DNA from: Thinopyrum elongatum
Lineage: Eukaryota > Streptophyta > Magnoliopsida > Poales > Poaceae
Direction of reading: 5' to 3'
Length of the DNA stretch: 64,000 bases
Assembly (NCBI GenBank): GCA_011799875.1
Contig: CM022302.1
Location: forward strand, 523,294,228 to 523,358,227
The translations under genes and the position numbers were made by a program. The notes beneath the pieces are model-generated. The model had not been told where the DNA came from. It made no database searches and saw only the letters and a list, made by a program, of their open reading frames with translations. Shown in pieces: positions 11,322 to 22,208 of the stretch. Positions within the stretch are counted from its first letter, which is position 1. Each line of letters begins with the position of its first letter.

Positions 11322-12111
11322 CTGATTTCTAACAAACATTTGATGATTTTGGAGGGGGAGGAGTTAGCCATACCATGTAAACTACTCCATACCCACCCCT
11401 GCCGAGTTCTTGCTCAGAGGAAAAATCACATGTGATGGCTTTCAAAAACTCTAGTGGCAGAGATACTGGAGTTGCACTTGGATCCTGCAGCTTCTTCTCC
11501 CATATATCATTTGCACTAGCCATTTCCAGGTCTATATGTTAATCTTCTCTGTTTCCAAAATCCCAACTTTGCATTTCAGTGACCACGCCACGATGATCCA
11601 TCGAAGGAAGAAAAACATATATTGGAATAACGGACGATATGTATGATGTAGCTGGGTGGGGTTTAACCCTGTGCGCAGCACACATCACACCGCTTGATAC
11701 AATCATAGTAGTCATAACTAAAAGTGATATCAGTCAGACGTATAATACGGCACGATCTGCTTGTTGAGGCACACCCGAAAGATATAACCAGGGAGCAGAA
11801 GGAGGTAATACTCACCTGCTGGTTAGCTGAAGGCTTGTAGTGCTTGTACTCAAGTCAGCAGGATAGTTTGGCTCCCGACGCATAAAGGAGCTTAACTAGA
11901 GGAGAGACGACGACGCGGTCAGTTCCGGGATAAACCCGTACCAGCCCCGCCCTCCTTCCAATTAAAGAATACGGTGGGTGGGAGCTTACAAAATAGACGG
12001 TCCACACGCATGCGGAGGAGTTGCATCAAACGGCAAAAGAGACCTTGCACGCAGAGAGTCACACCAAGCGACGAGGAGGAGGGAGAAATAACATCCGGGA
12101 CGCGGCAAGGC

Positions 12112-12295
12112 TGTTGGTGTCTAACCTAACCACCATAGCACGGCGATCACCGGAGACAACAAAGAAATGAGAGAGAGGCAACACACGAGATTTTCAGGTG
12201 CATGAACACCTTGCCGCACGAACAGCTCCTGTGTATTTCCGGCGAGCTCGAACTCCACTCCCGCTCCAGTTACAACGACCAACACACGGGTTTTA
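12112..12295 (-). repeat. Left LTR of the gag-only element, first piece
   Basis: It starts TGTTGGTGTCTAACC and matches 36250 onward until the Angela insertion at 12296. It continues at 35019 after the guest and its TTTTA duplication. Confidence 0.9.
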
Positions 12296-14069
12296 TGTTG
12301 GAAATATGCCCTAGAGGCAATAATAAAGTTGTTATTATTATATTTCCTTGTTCATGATAATTGTCTATTGTTCATGCTAAAATTGTGTTATCCGGAAATC
12401 GTAATACATGTGTGAATACATAGACCACAACATGTCCCTAGTAAGCCTCTAGTTGACTAGCTCGTTGATCAATAGATGGTTACGGTTTCCTGACCATGGA
12501 CATTGGATGTCGTTGATAACGGGATCACATCATTAGGAGAATGATGTGATGGACAAGACCCAATCCTAGGCATAACACAAGATCGTGTAGTTCGTCTGCT
12601 AAAGCCTTTCTAATGTCAAGTATCATTTCCTTAGACCATGAGATTGTGCAACTTCCGGATACCGTAGGAATGCTTTGGGTGTGCCAAACGTCACAACATA
12701 ACTGGGTGGCTATAAAGGCACACTACGGGTATCTCCGAAAGTGTCTGTTGGGTTGGCACGAATCGAGACTGGGATTTGTCACTCCATGTGATGGAGAGGT
12801 ATCTCTGGGCCCACTCGGTAGGACATCATCATAATGAGCTCAATGTGACCAAGGAATTGATCATGGGATGATGTGTTACGAACGAGTAAAGAGACTTGCC
12901 GGTAACGAGATTGAACAAGGTATAGGGATACCGACGATCGAATCTCAGGCAAGTATCATACCGGTAGACAAAGGGAATTGTGTACGGGATTGATTGAATC
13001 CCCGACATCGTGGTTCATCCAATGAGATCATCGTGGAACATGTGGGAGCCAACATGGGTATCCAGATCCCGCTGTTGGTTATTGACCGGAGAGATGTCTC
13101 GGTCATGTCTACATGCCTCCCGAACCCGTAGGGTCTACACACTTAAGGTTCGATGAAGCTAGGGTTATAGGGAAAGTTTGTACGTGGTTACCGAATGTTG
13201 TTCGGAGTCCCGGATGAGATCCCGGACGTCACGAGGAGTTCCGGAATGGTCCGGAGGTAAAGAATAATATATAGGAAGTGAGGTTTTGGTCACCGGAAGT
13301 GTTTCGGGCGTCACCGGTAATGTACCGGGACCACCGGAAGGGTTCCGGGGGTCCACCGGGTGGGGCCACCAGCCCCGGAGGCTTGCATGGGCCAAGAGTG
13401 GGAAGGGACCAGCCCCTGAGTGGGCTGGTGCGCCTCCCACCAAGGCCCAAGGCGCATCAAAGAGGAGAAGGGGGAAACCCTAGGCGCAGATGGGCCTAAG
13501 GCCCACCCTAGGGCGCGCCCCCCCTCTCTCCCCCTCTTGGCCGCCCCCCTCCATCCCATCTAGGGCTGCCGCCCCCCTAAGGTGGGAACCCTAGAGGGGG
13601 CGCACCCCCTCCCCTCCTCCTATATATAGTGGGGGTTTTGGGGCTGCCAGGAACACGAATCTCTCTCCCTCTTGGCGCAGCCCTACCTCTCCACCTCCTC
13701 GTCTTTCGTAGTGCTTGGCGAAGCCCTGCTGGAGAACCACGCTGCTCCAACACCACCATGCCGTCGTGCTGCTGCTGGAGTTGTCTTCCCCAACCTCTCC
13801 CTCCTCCTTGCTGGATCAAGGCGCGGGAGACGTCACCGGGCTGCACGTGTGTTGAACGCGGAGGCGCCGTTGTTCGGCGCTTAGATCGGAATCGACCGCG
13901 ATCTGAATCGCTGCTTGTACGACTCCACCAACCGCGTTCTTGTAACGCTTCCGCATCACGATCTTCAAGGGTATGAAGATGCACTCCCCTCTCTCTCGTT
14001 GCTAGTCTCTCCATAGATCGATCTTGGTGATGCGTAGAAATTTTTTAATTTCTGCAACGATCCCCAACA
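12296..14069 (+). repeat. 5' LTR of Angela-like element 1
   Basis: TG...CA ends, 1774 bp. A TATA-like stretch (CCTATATATAGTGGGGG) at about 13618-13634 fits the family's promoter. Its partner is at 33238-35013. Small frames such as 12613-12834 recur in both LTRs but look like chance. Confidence 0.95.
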
Positions 14070-14070
14070 G

Positions 14071-14082
14071 TGGTATCAGAGC
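14071..14082 (+). other. Primer binding site of Angela-like element 1
   Basis: TGGTATCAGAGC, a perfect 12-base complement to the 3' end of initiator-Met tRNA, lies one base after the 5' LTR. Confidence 0.95.
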
Positions 14083-15357
14083 TAGGTCTATGCGTAGTTT
14101 CTATGCACGAGTAGAACACAAGTTGTTGTGCACGTCGATTTTGTCAATTTACTTGCCGTTACTAGTCTTATCTTGATTCGGCGGCATCGTGGGATGAAGC
14201 GGCCCGGACCGACCTTACACGTACGCTTACGTGAGACAGGTTCCACCGACTGACATGCACTAGTTGCATAAGGTGGCTAGCGGGTGTTTGTCTCTCCCAC
14301 TTTAGTCGGATCGGATTCGATGAAAAGGGTCCTTATGAAGGGTAAATAGAAATTGGCATATCACGTTGTGGTTTTGGCGTAGGTAAGAAACGTTCTTGCT
14401 AGAAACCTATAGCAGCCACGTAAAAAATTTGCAACAACAATTAGAGGAGGTCTAACTTGTTCTTGCAGCATATGCCATGTGATGTGATATGGCCAAAAGG
14501 ATGTGATGAATGATATATGTGATGTATGAGATTGATCATGTTCTTGTAATAGGAATCACGACTTGCATGTCGATGAGTATGACAACCGGCAGGAGCCATA
14601 GGAGTTGTCTTAATTTATTGTATGACCTGCGTGTCAATGAAAACGCCATGTATTTACTTTACTTTATTGCTAACCGTTAGCCATAGTAGTAGAAGTAATA
14701 GTTGGCGAGACTACTTCATGAAGACACGATGATGGAGATCATGATGATGGAGATCATGGTGTCATGCCAGTGACGATGGTGACCATGCCACGCCTCGAAG
14801 ATGGAGATCAAAAGTGCAAGATGATATTGGCCATATCATGTCACTTTATGATTTGCATGTGATGTTTATCATGTTTACATCTTATTTGCTTAGAACGACG
14901 GTAGCATAAATAAGATGATCCCTCGCTAAAATTTCAAGAAAGTGTTTCCCCTAACTGTGCACCGTTGCGAAGGTTCGTTGTTTCGAAGCACCACGTGATG
15001 ATCGGGTGTGATAGATTCTAACGTTCGAATACAACGGGTGTAAGCCAGATTTACACATGCAAAACACTTAGGTTGACTTGACGAGCCTAGCATGTACAGA
15101 CATGGCCTCGGAACACGGAAGACCGAAAGGTCGAACATGAGTCGTATAGAAGATACGATCAACATAGAGATGTTCACCGTTGATGACTAGTCCGTCTCAC
15201 GTGATGATCGGACACGGCCTAGTCGATTCGGATCATGTATCACTTAGATGACTAGAGGGATGTCTATCTGAGTGGGAGTTCATTGAATAATTTGATTAGA
15301 TGAACTTAATTATCATGAACTTAGTCTAAAATCTTTGCAATATGTCTTGTAGATCAA
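14083..15357 (+). other. Untranslated leader of Angela-like element 1
   Basis: About 1.3 kb of non-coding leader lies between the primer site and the gag ATG, as is usual for Angela/BARE elements. It includes a GATGGAGATCATG word repeated around 14730-14755. A related leader is seen in the second Angela-like element at 44500-45730. Confidence 0.8.
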
Positions 15358-16034
15358 ATGGCCCACGCTAATGTTGCCCTCAACTTCAACGCGTTCCTAG
15401 AGAAAACCAAGCTGAAAGACAATGGTAGCAACTACACGGACTGGGTCCGTAACTTGAGGATCATCCTCATAGCTGCCAAGAAAGCATATGTCCTTGAAGC
15501 ACCACTAGGTGACGCACCTGTTTTCCCAGCAACTCAAGACGTTATGAACACCTGGCAGTCGCGTAGTGATGATTACTCCCTGGTTCAGTGCGGCATGCTT
15601 TACAGCTTAGAACCGGGGCTCCAAAAGCGTTTTGAGCAACACGGAGCATATGAGATGTTCCAAGAGCTGAAAATGGTTTTCCAAGCTCATGTCCGAGTCG
15701 AGAGATATGAAGTCTCCGACAAGTTCTACAGTTGTAAGATGGAGGAGAATAGTTCTGTCAGCGAGCATATACTCAAAATGTCTGGGTTGCACAACCGCTT
15801 GTCTCAGCTGCGAGTTAATCTCCCGAATGACGCGGTCGTTGACAGAATCCTTCAGTCGCTTCCACCTAGCTACAAGAGCTTTGTGATGAACTTCAATATG
15901 CAGGGGATGGAAAAAATCATTCCTGAGGTATATTCAATGCTGAAATCAGCGGAGGTGGAGATCAAAAAGGAACTTCAAGTGTTGATGGTGAATAAAACCA
16001 CTAAGTTCAAGAAAGGCAAGGGTAAAAAGAACTT
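15358..16034 (+). CDS. Angela-like gag, 5' part, cut by the Tat Gypsy insertion
   Basis: The frame starts MAHANVALNFNAFL after an ATG that follows the family's leader. It encodes the Copia gag core (YTDWVRNLRIILIAAKK, LEPGLQKRFEQHGAYEMF) up to a Lys-rich KKGKGKK tract. At 16035 the Tat LTR begins. Codons read beyond that point belong to the insert. After removal of the insert and one copy of the 5-bp target duplication the frame continues without shift at 29899. Gag forms the virus-like particle in the cytoplasm. Confidence 0.9.
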
Positions 16035-17016
16035 TGTCGGGGACGAATCCACGATCACCTATGGGACCCAGGGAAGGACCCCTTTTACGTTCGGCAGGGA
16101 GAGACGGTCGCACGAAGAGCAAATCTAGCGAAGAACACGACAGCGCACGCGAGAGATTTACCCAGGTTCGGGCCGCACGGATGCGTAAAACCCTACTCCT
16201 GCTTTTTGGTATATTATTTGGATGATTGTTCTAGCTCCAGAAGCGCTACAGTACAGAGCAGCTGCGTACAATACTGGAGTTCTCAATCTTCGAGTTCCTT
16301 CACCCCCCTCCACGTTGCCTATGGGCCTCCTTTTATACGCACAAAGGAGTCACCAACAGGTGGCAAACAGTAAAGGTAGAGGTGGAAAGTTGCTATAGTA
16401 AGGCTATTATTACTAGGATGACATGTCCTACCTACCACTGACGGCAGGGGACAAGGGCATTAAATGCCCATGCCTTAGCTGTCCAGATACATGTATCTGG
16501 ACGTCTTGGACGTGGGAAAAGCCTATCCCACCTGCTCCTGCACCGCTAGCTACAGAGTACCGCCGTCTACACAGTGCCCTGCCACGCACGCTTGGAAGGA
16601 CCCAGAGCGCCACGCTGGCAGAGGCACTGGAGCAGCAGCACAGTAGCACAGTGGTACAGTAACGCTTGCCGCGGCAAGACCTTGCCGCACTTGATAGCTT
16701 GCCGCGCAAGGTAACTTGCCGGGGCAAGTACCTTGCCGCAGCTGCTATCTTGCCGCAGCCAATGACTTGCCGGGGCAAGTACCTTGCCGCGGCAAGTACT
16801 CTGCTACAGCAAACCTCAGGCTGGGCCTCAACTGTCCCTCCCGGCAAGCTCCTCTTGCCGGGGCCTTGACTCTTGCTTTGTATACTTTGTTCTTGAATGG
16901 CCTAATAATCTTGAGCTTCTCTCTGGCTGTCCTCCCGTAAGCCTGGCCGCGGGATGCTGCTACTGCCCGTGCACAAGTACGGGGTACTAGGGTACCCCTA
17001 TTCTAGTACACCGACA
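16035..17016 (-). repeat. 3' LTR of the Tat Gypsy (left in the window)
   Basis: Begins TGTCGGGGACGAATCC and ends TAGTACACCGACA, 982 bp. Around 16665-16865 it holds at least ten CTTGCCG/CGGCAAG words, several as the palindromes CTTGCCGCGGCAAG or CTTGCCGGGGCAAG. It lacks a 17-18-bp piece (CAACCAATAGCTTGCCG) present in the other LTR. Confidence 0.95.
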
Positions 17017-17028
17017 GGAGCCCCCGGG
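17017..17028 (-). other. Polypurine tract of the Tat Gypsy
   Basis: On the minus strand CCGGGGGCTCC immediately precedes the 3' LTR, the usual purine-rich priming site in Tat elements. Confidence 0.6.
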
Positions 17029-17221
17029 CCTGGGCCACACACGGTGCCGGGCGTTGTTGGGCCAGGCCCAAACAGTGCACGGGCACGCGTGGCTGGGATA
17101 AGCCGAAACGTCTCTACGCTGTTTAATTGCACGCTCTCCCATGCGTCGCGCGTTGAATGCGGAGCATGGGAAGCGTGCGCAGTTATCTCGAATGACGAAG
17201 AGGCGGATGGTTCCGCATCTT

Positions 17222-17260
17222 TCCCCATAAAAGGAGGGATCTGCAGAAGCACTCACACAC
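17222..17260 (+). promoter_or_regulatory. Candidate TATA promoter of the Tat antisense gene
   Basis: CCCCATAAAAGGAGGG carries a TATA-like box about 160 bp upstream of the antisense gene's ATG. A pyrimidine/CA-rich stretch (CACTCACACACTCC) lies 25-35 bp downstream, as expected for a start site. It is outside the LTR and points opposite to the element's main transcript. This is inference from composition and position. Confidence 0.5.
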
Positions 17261-17387
17261 TCCTCTCACCATTCTCGATCTCCAAATCTCCGCCTCCTTC
17301 TTCCTCCGCTCCAAAACAAAGCGGTTTCCCAATCCTCTGCCACCGCGCGCGTTCGCATCTCCCTCGGACCTCAGCTCCGCCTTCGCC

Positions 17388-20300
17388 ATGCCTCCCAAAG
17401 GAGAAAAGGGGAAGACGGGGAAGTCCTCAAGGACGGAGACCCAGGCGCAATTGAAGAGGCAGAAGTACGCGCTCTTCGCTCCGACGCTCACGGGGGCGGA
17501 TCTGAAGGCCAAGTTCCAAGGCATGTGGGCCGTGAGGACCAAGGCGCATCCGGCCACCCGCGTTCGTCCAGCCACCGACGAGAGCGAAGTGAGCAAGTAC
17601 CCCTTCTTCGCTTGCTACCTTTGGTGCGGGCTCTGCCCGCCGTACTCGGATTTCTTCAGCGACGTCATGTACACCTTCAATCTCCGTCTGCTGGATCTCA
17701 CACCGAATGCCGTATCCACCATGGCAATATTCGCGCATCTGTGCGAGAACTTCGTCGGCGTCGCACCCAACACCGCGCTGTTCAGGCATTACTTCACTCC
17801 CCGTGCTGAAAAGGAGGAGCCTCTCACTGTCGGCGTCTCGTTTGTTTCAAGATTGGGCGCCAAGGAGCATTATCTGAAGGGGGATCTCCGCCCAAGATGG
17901 GGAGAAATCCGGTCTGAATGGTGTTGGATCATTGACGACGACCCGCCACCATACTGTGAGCTTCGCAAGACCCCAGCAGCGCGTGGCACGGACTGGAGCG
18001 ATCTGGATCCCCAGGACAAGAAGCTGGAGATTGCCACTACCAGGATCATACGGCTCAGGGAGGCCGGGCTCACCATAGGGATGGTTGGCGCAGACTTCCT
18101 CCGCCGCCGCATTGCTCCTCTGCAGCAGAGAGGAAGGCCGGCCTCTGATTGGAAGAACCCAGCCGATATCATGCGGCTGCGCCCTGGACTGATCAACAAC
18201 TTCACAGTTCTACAGCACAACTTCTTTATGCGAGAACTGTTCAAGCAAGAGACAGATCCAGAGAAGCACGACAAGGCGTTCACGCTGCCGAAGCACATCG
18301 TGCCCCTTGGCAACAACTCCGCATTGAGTGCAATCATCGCTATGATGCCGCTCTGCAATGCGCACAGCGTTGAAGCAACTTGGGACGTGCCGCTCGAAGA
18401 AGACGTGCGGCGATTCTTTGACTCCACGGTCAAAAAGCAGGTCCGGGTGGAGGAGTGGCTCGTCCGCAACACCACTGAGCAAGAAATAGAATTCATTGCT
18501 CGAAGAGTGGAGGAGGACAGGCTCGCCAGGGAAGCTGGCGATTTTGGTTATACTTTGGCGGAGCTCGACGAGGCACAAAAGGAGAGCCTTGCCGAGCAGG
18601 GGATGCTTGCCGGGAAGGGCGAGCTCGCCGCACCCGGCAAGGATGTCGGGCCAAGCCAGCTTGCCGACGAGTCAGGCAGCTCGGAGGATGAGGGCTCCTC
18701 TTCTGAGGAGGGCATCGAAAGCCCACCGCAGTCAGAGTCCCCAGCCCCTCTGAGGAGGAAACGCCTTCGCAGGCTTGGCAAAGTGGCTGAGCGGCAAGAA
18801 GTTCAACAACCGCCGGAGCGCCGTTCGACGCGCTCGACCGCGGCAAGGGCTGGTGCTGCGGGAGCGTCTCACGCGGCCCTGACAACTGGAGCAGGGTCAT
18901 CAAAGACCGCTGCTACTACCCCCACCAAGCGGCCAAGGAGCCCAGCTCCCCCTGCTCCCCCTCCTTACACGGAGGCGGCTTTGATTTTTCCGCTCTCAGC
19001 GAAGAGGATGACGAGGAAGAGTAAGTTCCCTTGCCGCGACCCTCAATCTTTGTAAGATTTTGTTTCTGTCCTCACTTGTCGCACTCCGGCCTTGCTTCCG
19101 CAGGGAGGAAACCTTGGCGGAGAGGATGAGGAAGAGAGCTAAGGTCTCGACGAGCAAGGCCGTGGTGGTCGTCGAAGATGAGCCCACGGCAACCACCGGG
19201 GGAGCGTCTGAGACCATCCCGACCAGCTCGGAGCCCAGCCCTCGTCGCAGCCCCCAGCGTAAGTATTCCAACTACCTTTCGCTGGCGGTCGCTGAGGAAC
19301 AAGCATTTGTCGCTGACATCTTTGGGCGTGTAGGAGAGGAGCAGCAAGTGGAGCCATCTGAAGGTACTCCAGAAGTACCACCCCCCTCGACCACACCGCC
19401 AAGGAGAAGATCTCCGGTAAGGGCTCCCACTAGCGAGCCGAGCCACGAAGAGGAGCCGGCAAGCGCCGAAGCGCCAAGCACCAGCGCTGGTGACCCCACC
19501 CCAATGACAAACGTTGACGGGGGAGGGGAGCCCACCGCTCCTGAGCTCAACACGGGTAAACCCACTTGCCGCAAAACTCTTTCTGCTTTCTTTCTTTTGT
19601 CTTCTTGAATTTCTTCCTGAAGCTCTTTTTGCTTTACTTCTCGGGTTGGCAGAGCCCTCCTCGGTAGAGCCAATGAACATTGACTCTTCTGCCGAGGAGA
19701 ACACCGCAGGGGCCGTCGACGACGAGGCCGCCAAGGCCGCCGCTGCCAAGGCCGACAAGCTGGCAGCCGACAAGCTTGCCGACGAAGAAGCTGCCAGGGC
19801 TGCCGAAGAGGCCGGCAAGGCCGCCGAGGATAATACCGCCAAGGCGCCCACCGATGAAGCCGCCAAGGCTGCTGAAGCTGAGGCCGCCCAGAAGGCTACT
19901 GAGGAGGCCGGCGAGGGAGTCGGTGGTCGTACTGACGGCCCTGAGGCCACAGGAGCGCCAGGCGCTACTCCGACCACGGGTCCTTCAACCACTGAAGAGG
20001 CGGCAGCGCCCAACTCGCCTCCGCCAAGCAAATACATCCGGGTCGGCGAGAACGTCTACGTCAGCCTCCCCTGGATGGCGGGCTCCAGAGCGCCAACCGA
20101 GGAGGATGTTGTGGACGAGAAGATCCTTGCCGCTGCCGGGCTCCAGCTTGTGGATGCGCCAGGTGCCAGCAGCAGCAGCACGTCTGAAGAGGAGCAACTG
20201 CTCCAAAAGCTGTTGAATCTTCATCGCGCCCGACGGGAGAAGCTAGCTTCCAGGGAGGCGCTCATCGAGAAGGCCAAAGCTGACATGTTGAGGCGCGGGG

Positions 20301-21371
20301 AGATCTTGGCGGACGTCCGCGCACGATCTCTTAATGCGTTAGAGATCTTGGCGGCAGGCCCTCCTCCTGATGAAGCAAGACATTGAACAAAAACAGGAGG
20401 AGACCGCCAAGGAGTTGTCTGCTCAGGCCGGTGATCTGAACCAGCGGAAAGTGGACCTCGATGCCCACGAAGAGGAACTTGTCGAGTGCAAGAAGAAACT
20501 TGCCGAAACCCTCCAGCAGAAAGACGAGGAGGTGGCAAGACTTGTCGCAGAGCGGACCCAGGGGCAGGCACAAAAACACCAGAAGGAAATCGAAGCCTTG
20601 GCCCAAGAGTATGCCAGCAAGTTGGTGGAGGCCACCAACGCTGTCGCTGCTGCAGAAGTGAGCAGGAAGGAAGCGGAGGAGAAGGTGGCAAGACTAGAGG
20701 CCGCCCTCAAGGCAAACGGTGACAAGCTCTCAACGCTTGAAAGTGAGAGGGCAAATGTGACCCACACTTTGGCGGAGATGCAAGTTACCATAGCCAAGAA
20801 GAACAATCTGCTTGCCGCCGCCAACGACTCCATAGCAGACCTGAAGCTGAAGCTAACCACGCTGAAGGAGACGCTCGACACCACCAGAAAGTGCGAAGGG
20901 CTTCTAATGACAGAGCTCCAGAAGGAAAAGGGTCTGCTTCAAGACGCTATTGCAACCCACAAGAAGTTCAGGGATAACGTGGGGATCTTCACAGACAGGC
21001 TTGCCAGCGCCGCCGAGGGCATCGACAAGGAGCTGACTGCCCTGAAGGTGCCGGACTTCGGGTACTCCACCGACAAGAACACGCAAACTAGCGTCAAGCT
21101 AGCCGAGTTCTTCGACGGAGTAGTAGAAGCACTCCAACAGCTCCAAGTCAATCAAAAGGCTCAACTGGCCGACGAGTCACGCAGGCTTTGCCGGCGAGTT
21201 CTCCGGAGGTTGTTGGTGAAGATAGCATACAGAAACCCGGGCGTCGACTTCAGCAACATCTTCAAAAGCTTGCCGAAGGGATACGAACCCGCGCCACTAG
21301 AGGCCCTTGTCGCGCCCATTGTGGAGAGGGTGGACCATATCCAGAGAGTCGAAGGCGAGCACCGCAATTAG
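17388..21371 (+). CDS. Spliced antisense gene of the Tat Gypsy (putative gypsy-type transposon domain, PF04195-like)
   Basis: The gene lies antisense to gag-pol, next to the 3' LTR. Phase-consistent exons are 17388-19020, 19104-19258, 19334-19555 and 19653-21371; all introns are short (75-97 bp) with GT/AG ends. Exon 1 has a domain seen widely in plant Tat elements (YPFFACYLWCGLCPP, LTPNAVSTMAIFAHLCENF, LFRHYF), then acidic and Pro-rich linkers. The last exon holds an Ala/Lys/Glu-rich tract (about 19680-19920) and a long coiled coil (about 20370-21080). Two single-frame breaks are present. One is in exon 1 before about 18970, since the end of exon 1 is in phase with exon 2 only in another frame. 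The other is near 20360 in a C/T run. Its biochemical function is unknown; related antisense genes exist in Grande-type elements. Confidence 0.75.
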
Positions 21372-22208
21372 AGAGCCCATTCTTCTCCCTCCTTGCCGCC
21401 GCTAGACATGTTAAAGAACAATCTGTTTAAGCCGCGGCAACTTATCTTGTAATATAACTTGCAATATTTTGGAGTTAATGCATGTAATCTCCCTTGAGCA
21501 ATTTCTTTCTTTGTGTGTATTTGCCCTACGCTTATAGGGAACTTGCCGGTGCGCGCACCATTGCCGCGAGCGCTGGGTGCGGGACTTCATCAGCCTGCTG
21601 GCGGTGCCGCTGCCGGCAAGCAACCTTGTCGCGCTCAGTGCAGCCACTTAGGTTGTTGAGCGGACTCGAAACAAGATAAGGGCGCGACCGATTACGCTTA
21701 GGTTCCGTCGCGCACAGGTTTTCCATACAAAGAGTAGTATCGTTCAAGGAAAATAACCTTGAAAATAAAAAAGAATTTGATTGCTCAAACTTTGGCACTT
21801 AGCTTTGTCATTGATCTCTCCGCGGCAAGGTCTTGTCACTGCTTGCCGCTGCCTTCTTCCCGGCAAGGCAAAGTTTCTTTGAACGACGCCTGGTCCATAT
21901 CATTATCCCATCCCCCCCGGCAAACTTGTGCGCGAGGGAAGCTTCTGTCTCTTTGAGAAAAAGAAAGAAGAGAAAATAAAGATATAGGAGCTTGGCGGCT
22001 CGTTAATGCTTACCGGGGAGGCTGTACTGCACAGTATGTCAGATAATCATGCAAAATAAAAGTAAACATGAAATCGTCAAAAACTGCGAAATACAAAAGC
22101 TTTATTTATGCACAGGGTCTGCGCCTGGCTTTGTACAAAGGATTACATGCAACAGCGGCAAGACTTGTACAAAAGGTGGTTGCCGGGGAAGGGCCCGGCA
22201 ACCGCGCC
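21372..22208. other. Spacer between convergent antisense gene and pol
   Basis: These 837 bp separate the stop of the antisense gene from the stop of pol. No coding frame is convincing. Several CTTGCCG/CGGCAAG words and AT-rich stretches such as TTGTAATATAACTTGC suit 3' ends of the two convergent transcripts, but no specific terminator can be assigned. Confidence 0.5.

Larger units (their letters stand above)
10795..11523 (-). pseudogene. Partial duplicate of the kinase gene (exon 1 and part of exon 2)
   Basis: Exon 1 (11374-11523) and the 5' part of exon 2 (about 10795-11047) repeat those of the kinase at 2045-5006, with the same splice borders. Exon 2 is cut off at the duplication junction, so no catalytic loop remains. 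The VAIK valine is changed to alanine (IAAKKL). The intron has gained a Stowaway MITE at 11071-11197. It can encode only an N-terminal stub and is a dead by-product of the tandem duplication. Confidence 0.85.
4401..12105. repeat. Tandem duplication of the kinase 5' region (two units)
   Basis: Unit 1 spans 4401-10794 and unit 2 spans 10795-12105. After subtracting the Copia and its TSD from unit 1 and the MITE from unit 2, both are about 1.19 kb. They hold part of kinase exon 2, intron 1, exon 1 and upstream DNA. The junction reads GCGGCAAGGCTTCTATTAC. The heptamer CAAGGCT is present at both parental breakpoints, so the join has 6-7 bp of microhomology. By eye the units differ by a few percent. 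Unit 2 carries a MITE that unit 1 lacks, and unit 1 carries a Copia that unit 2 lacks, so both insertions followed the duplication. Confidence 0.85.

Noticed and set aside
12613..12834. ORF of 73 codons also seen at 33555-33776
   Set aside because: It lies inside both LTRs of the Angela-like element and recurs only because the LTRs are duplicates. No known domain or start context supports it.
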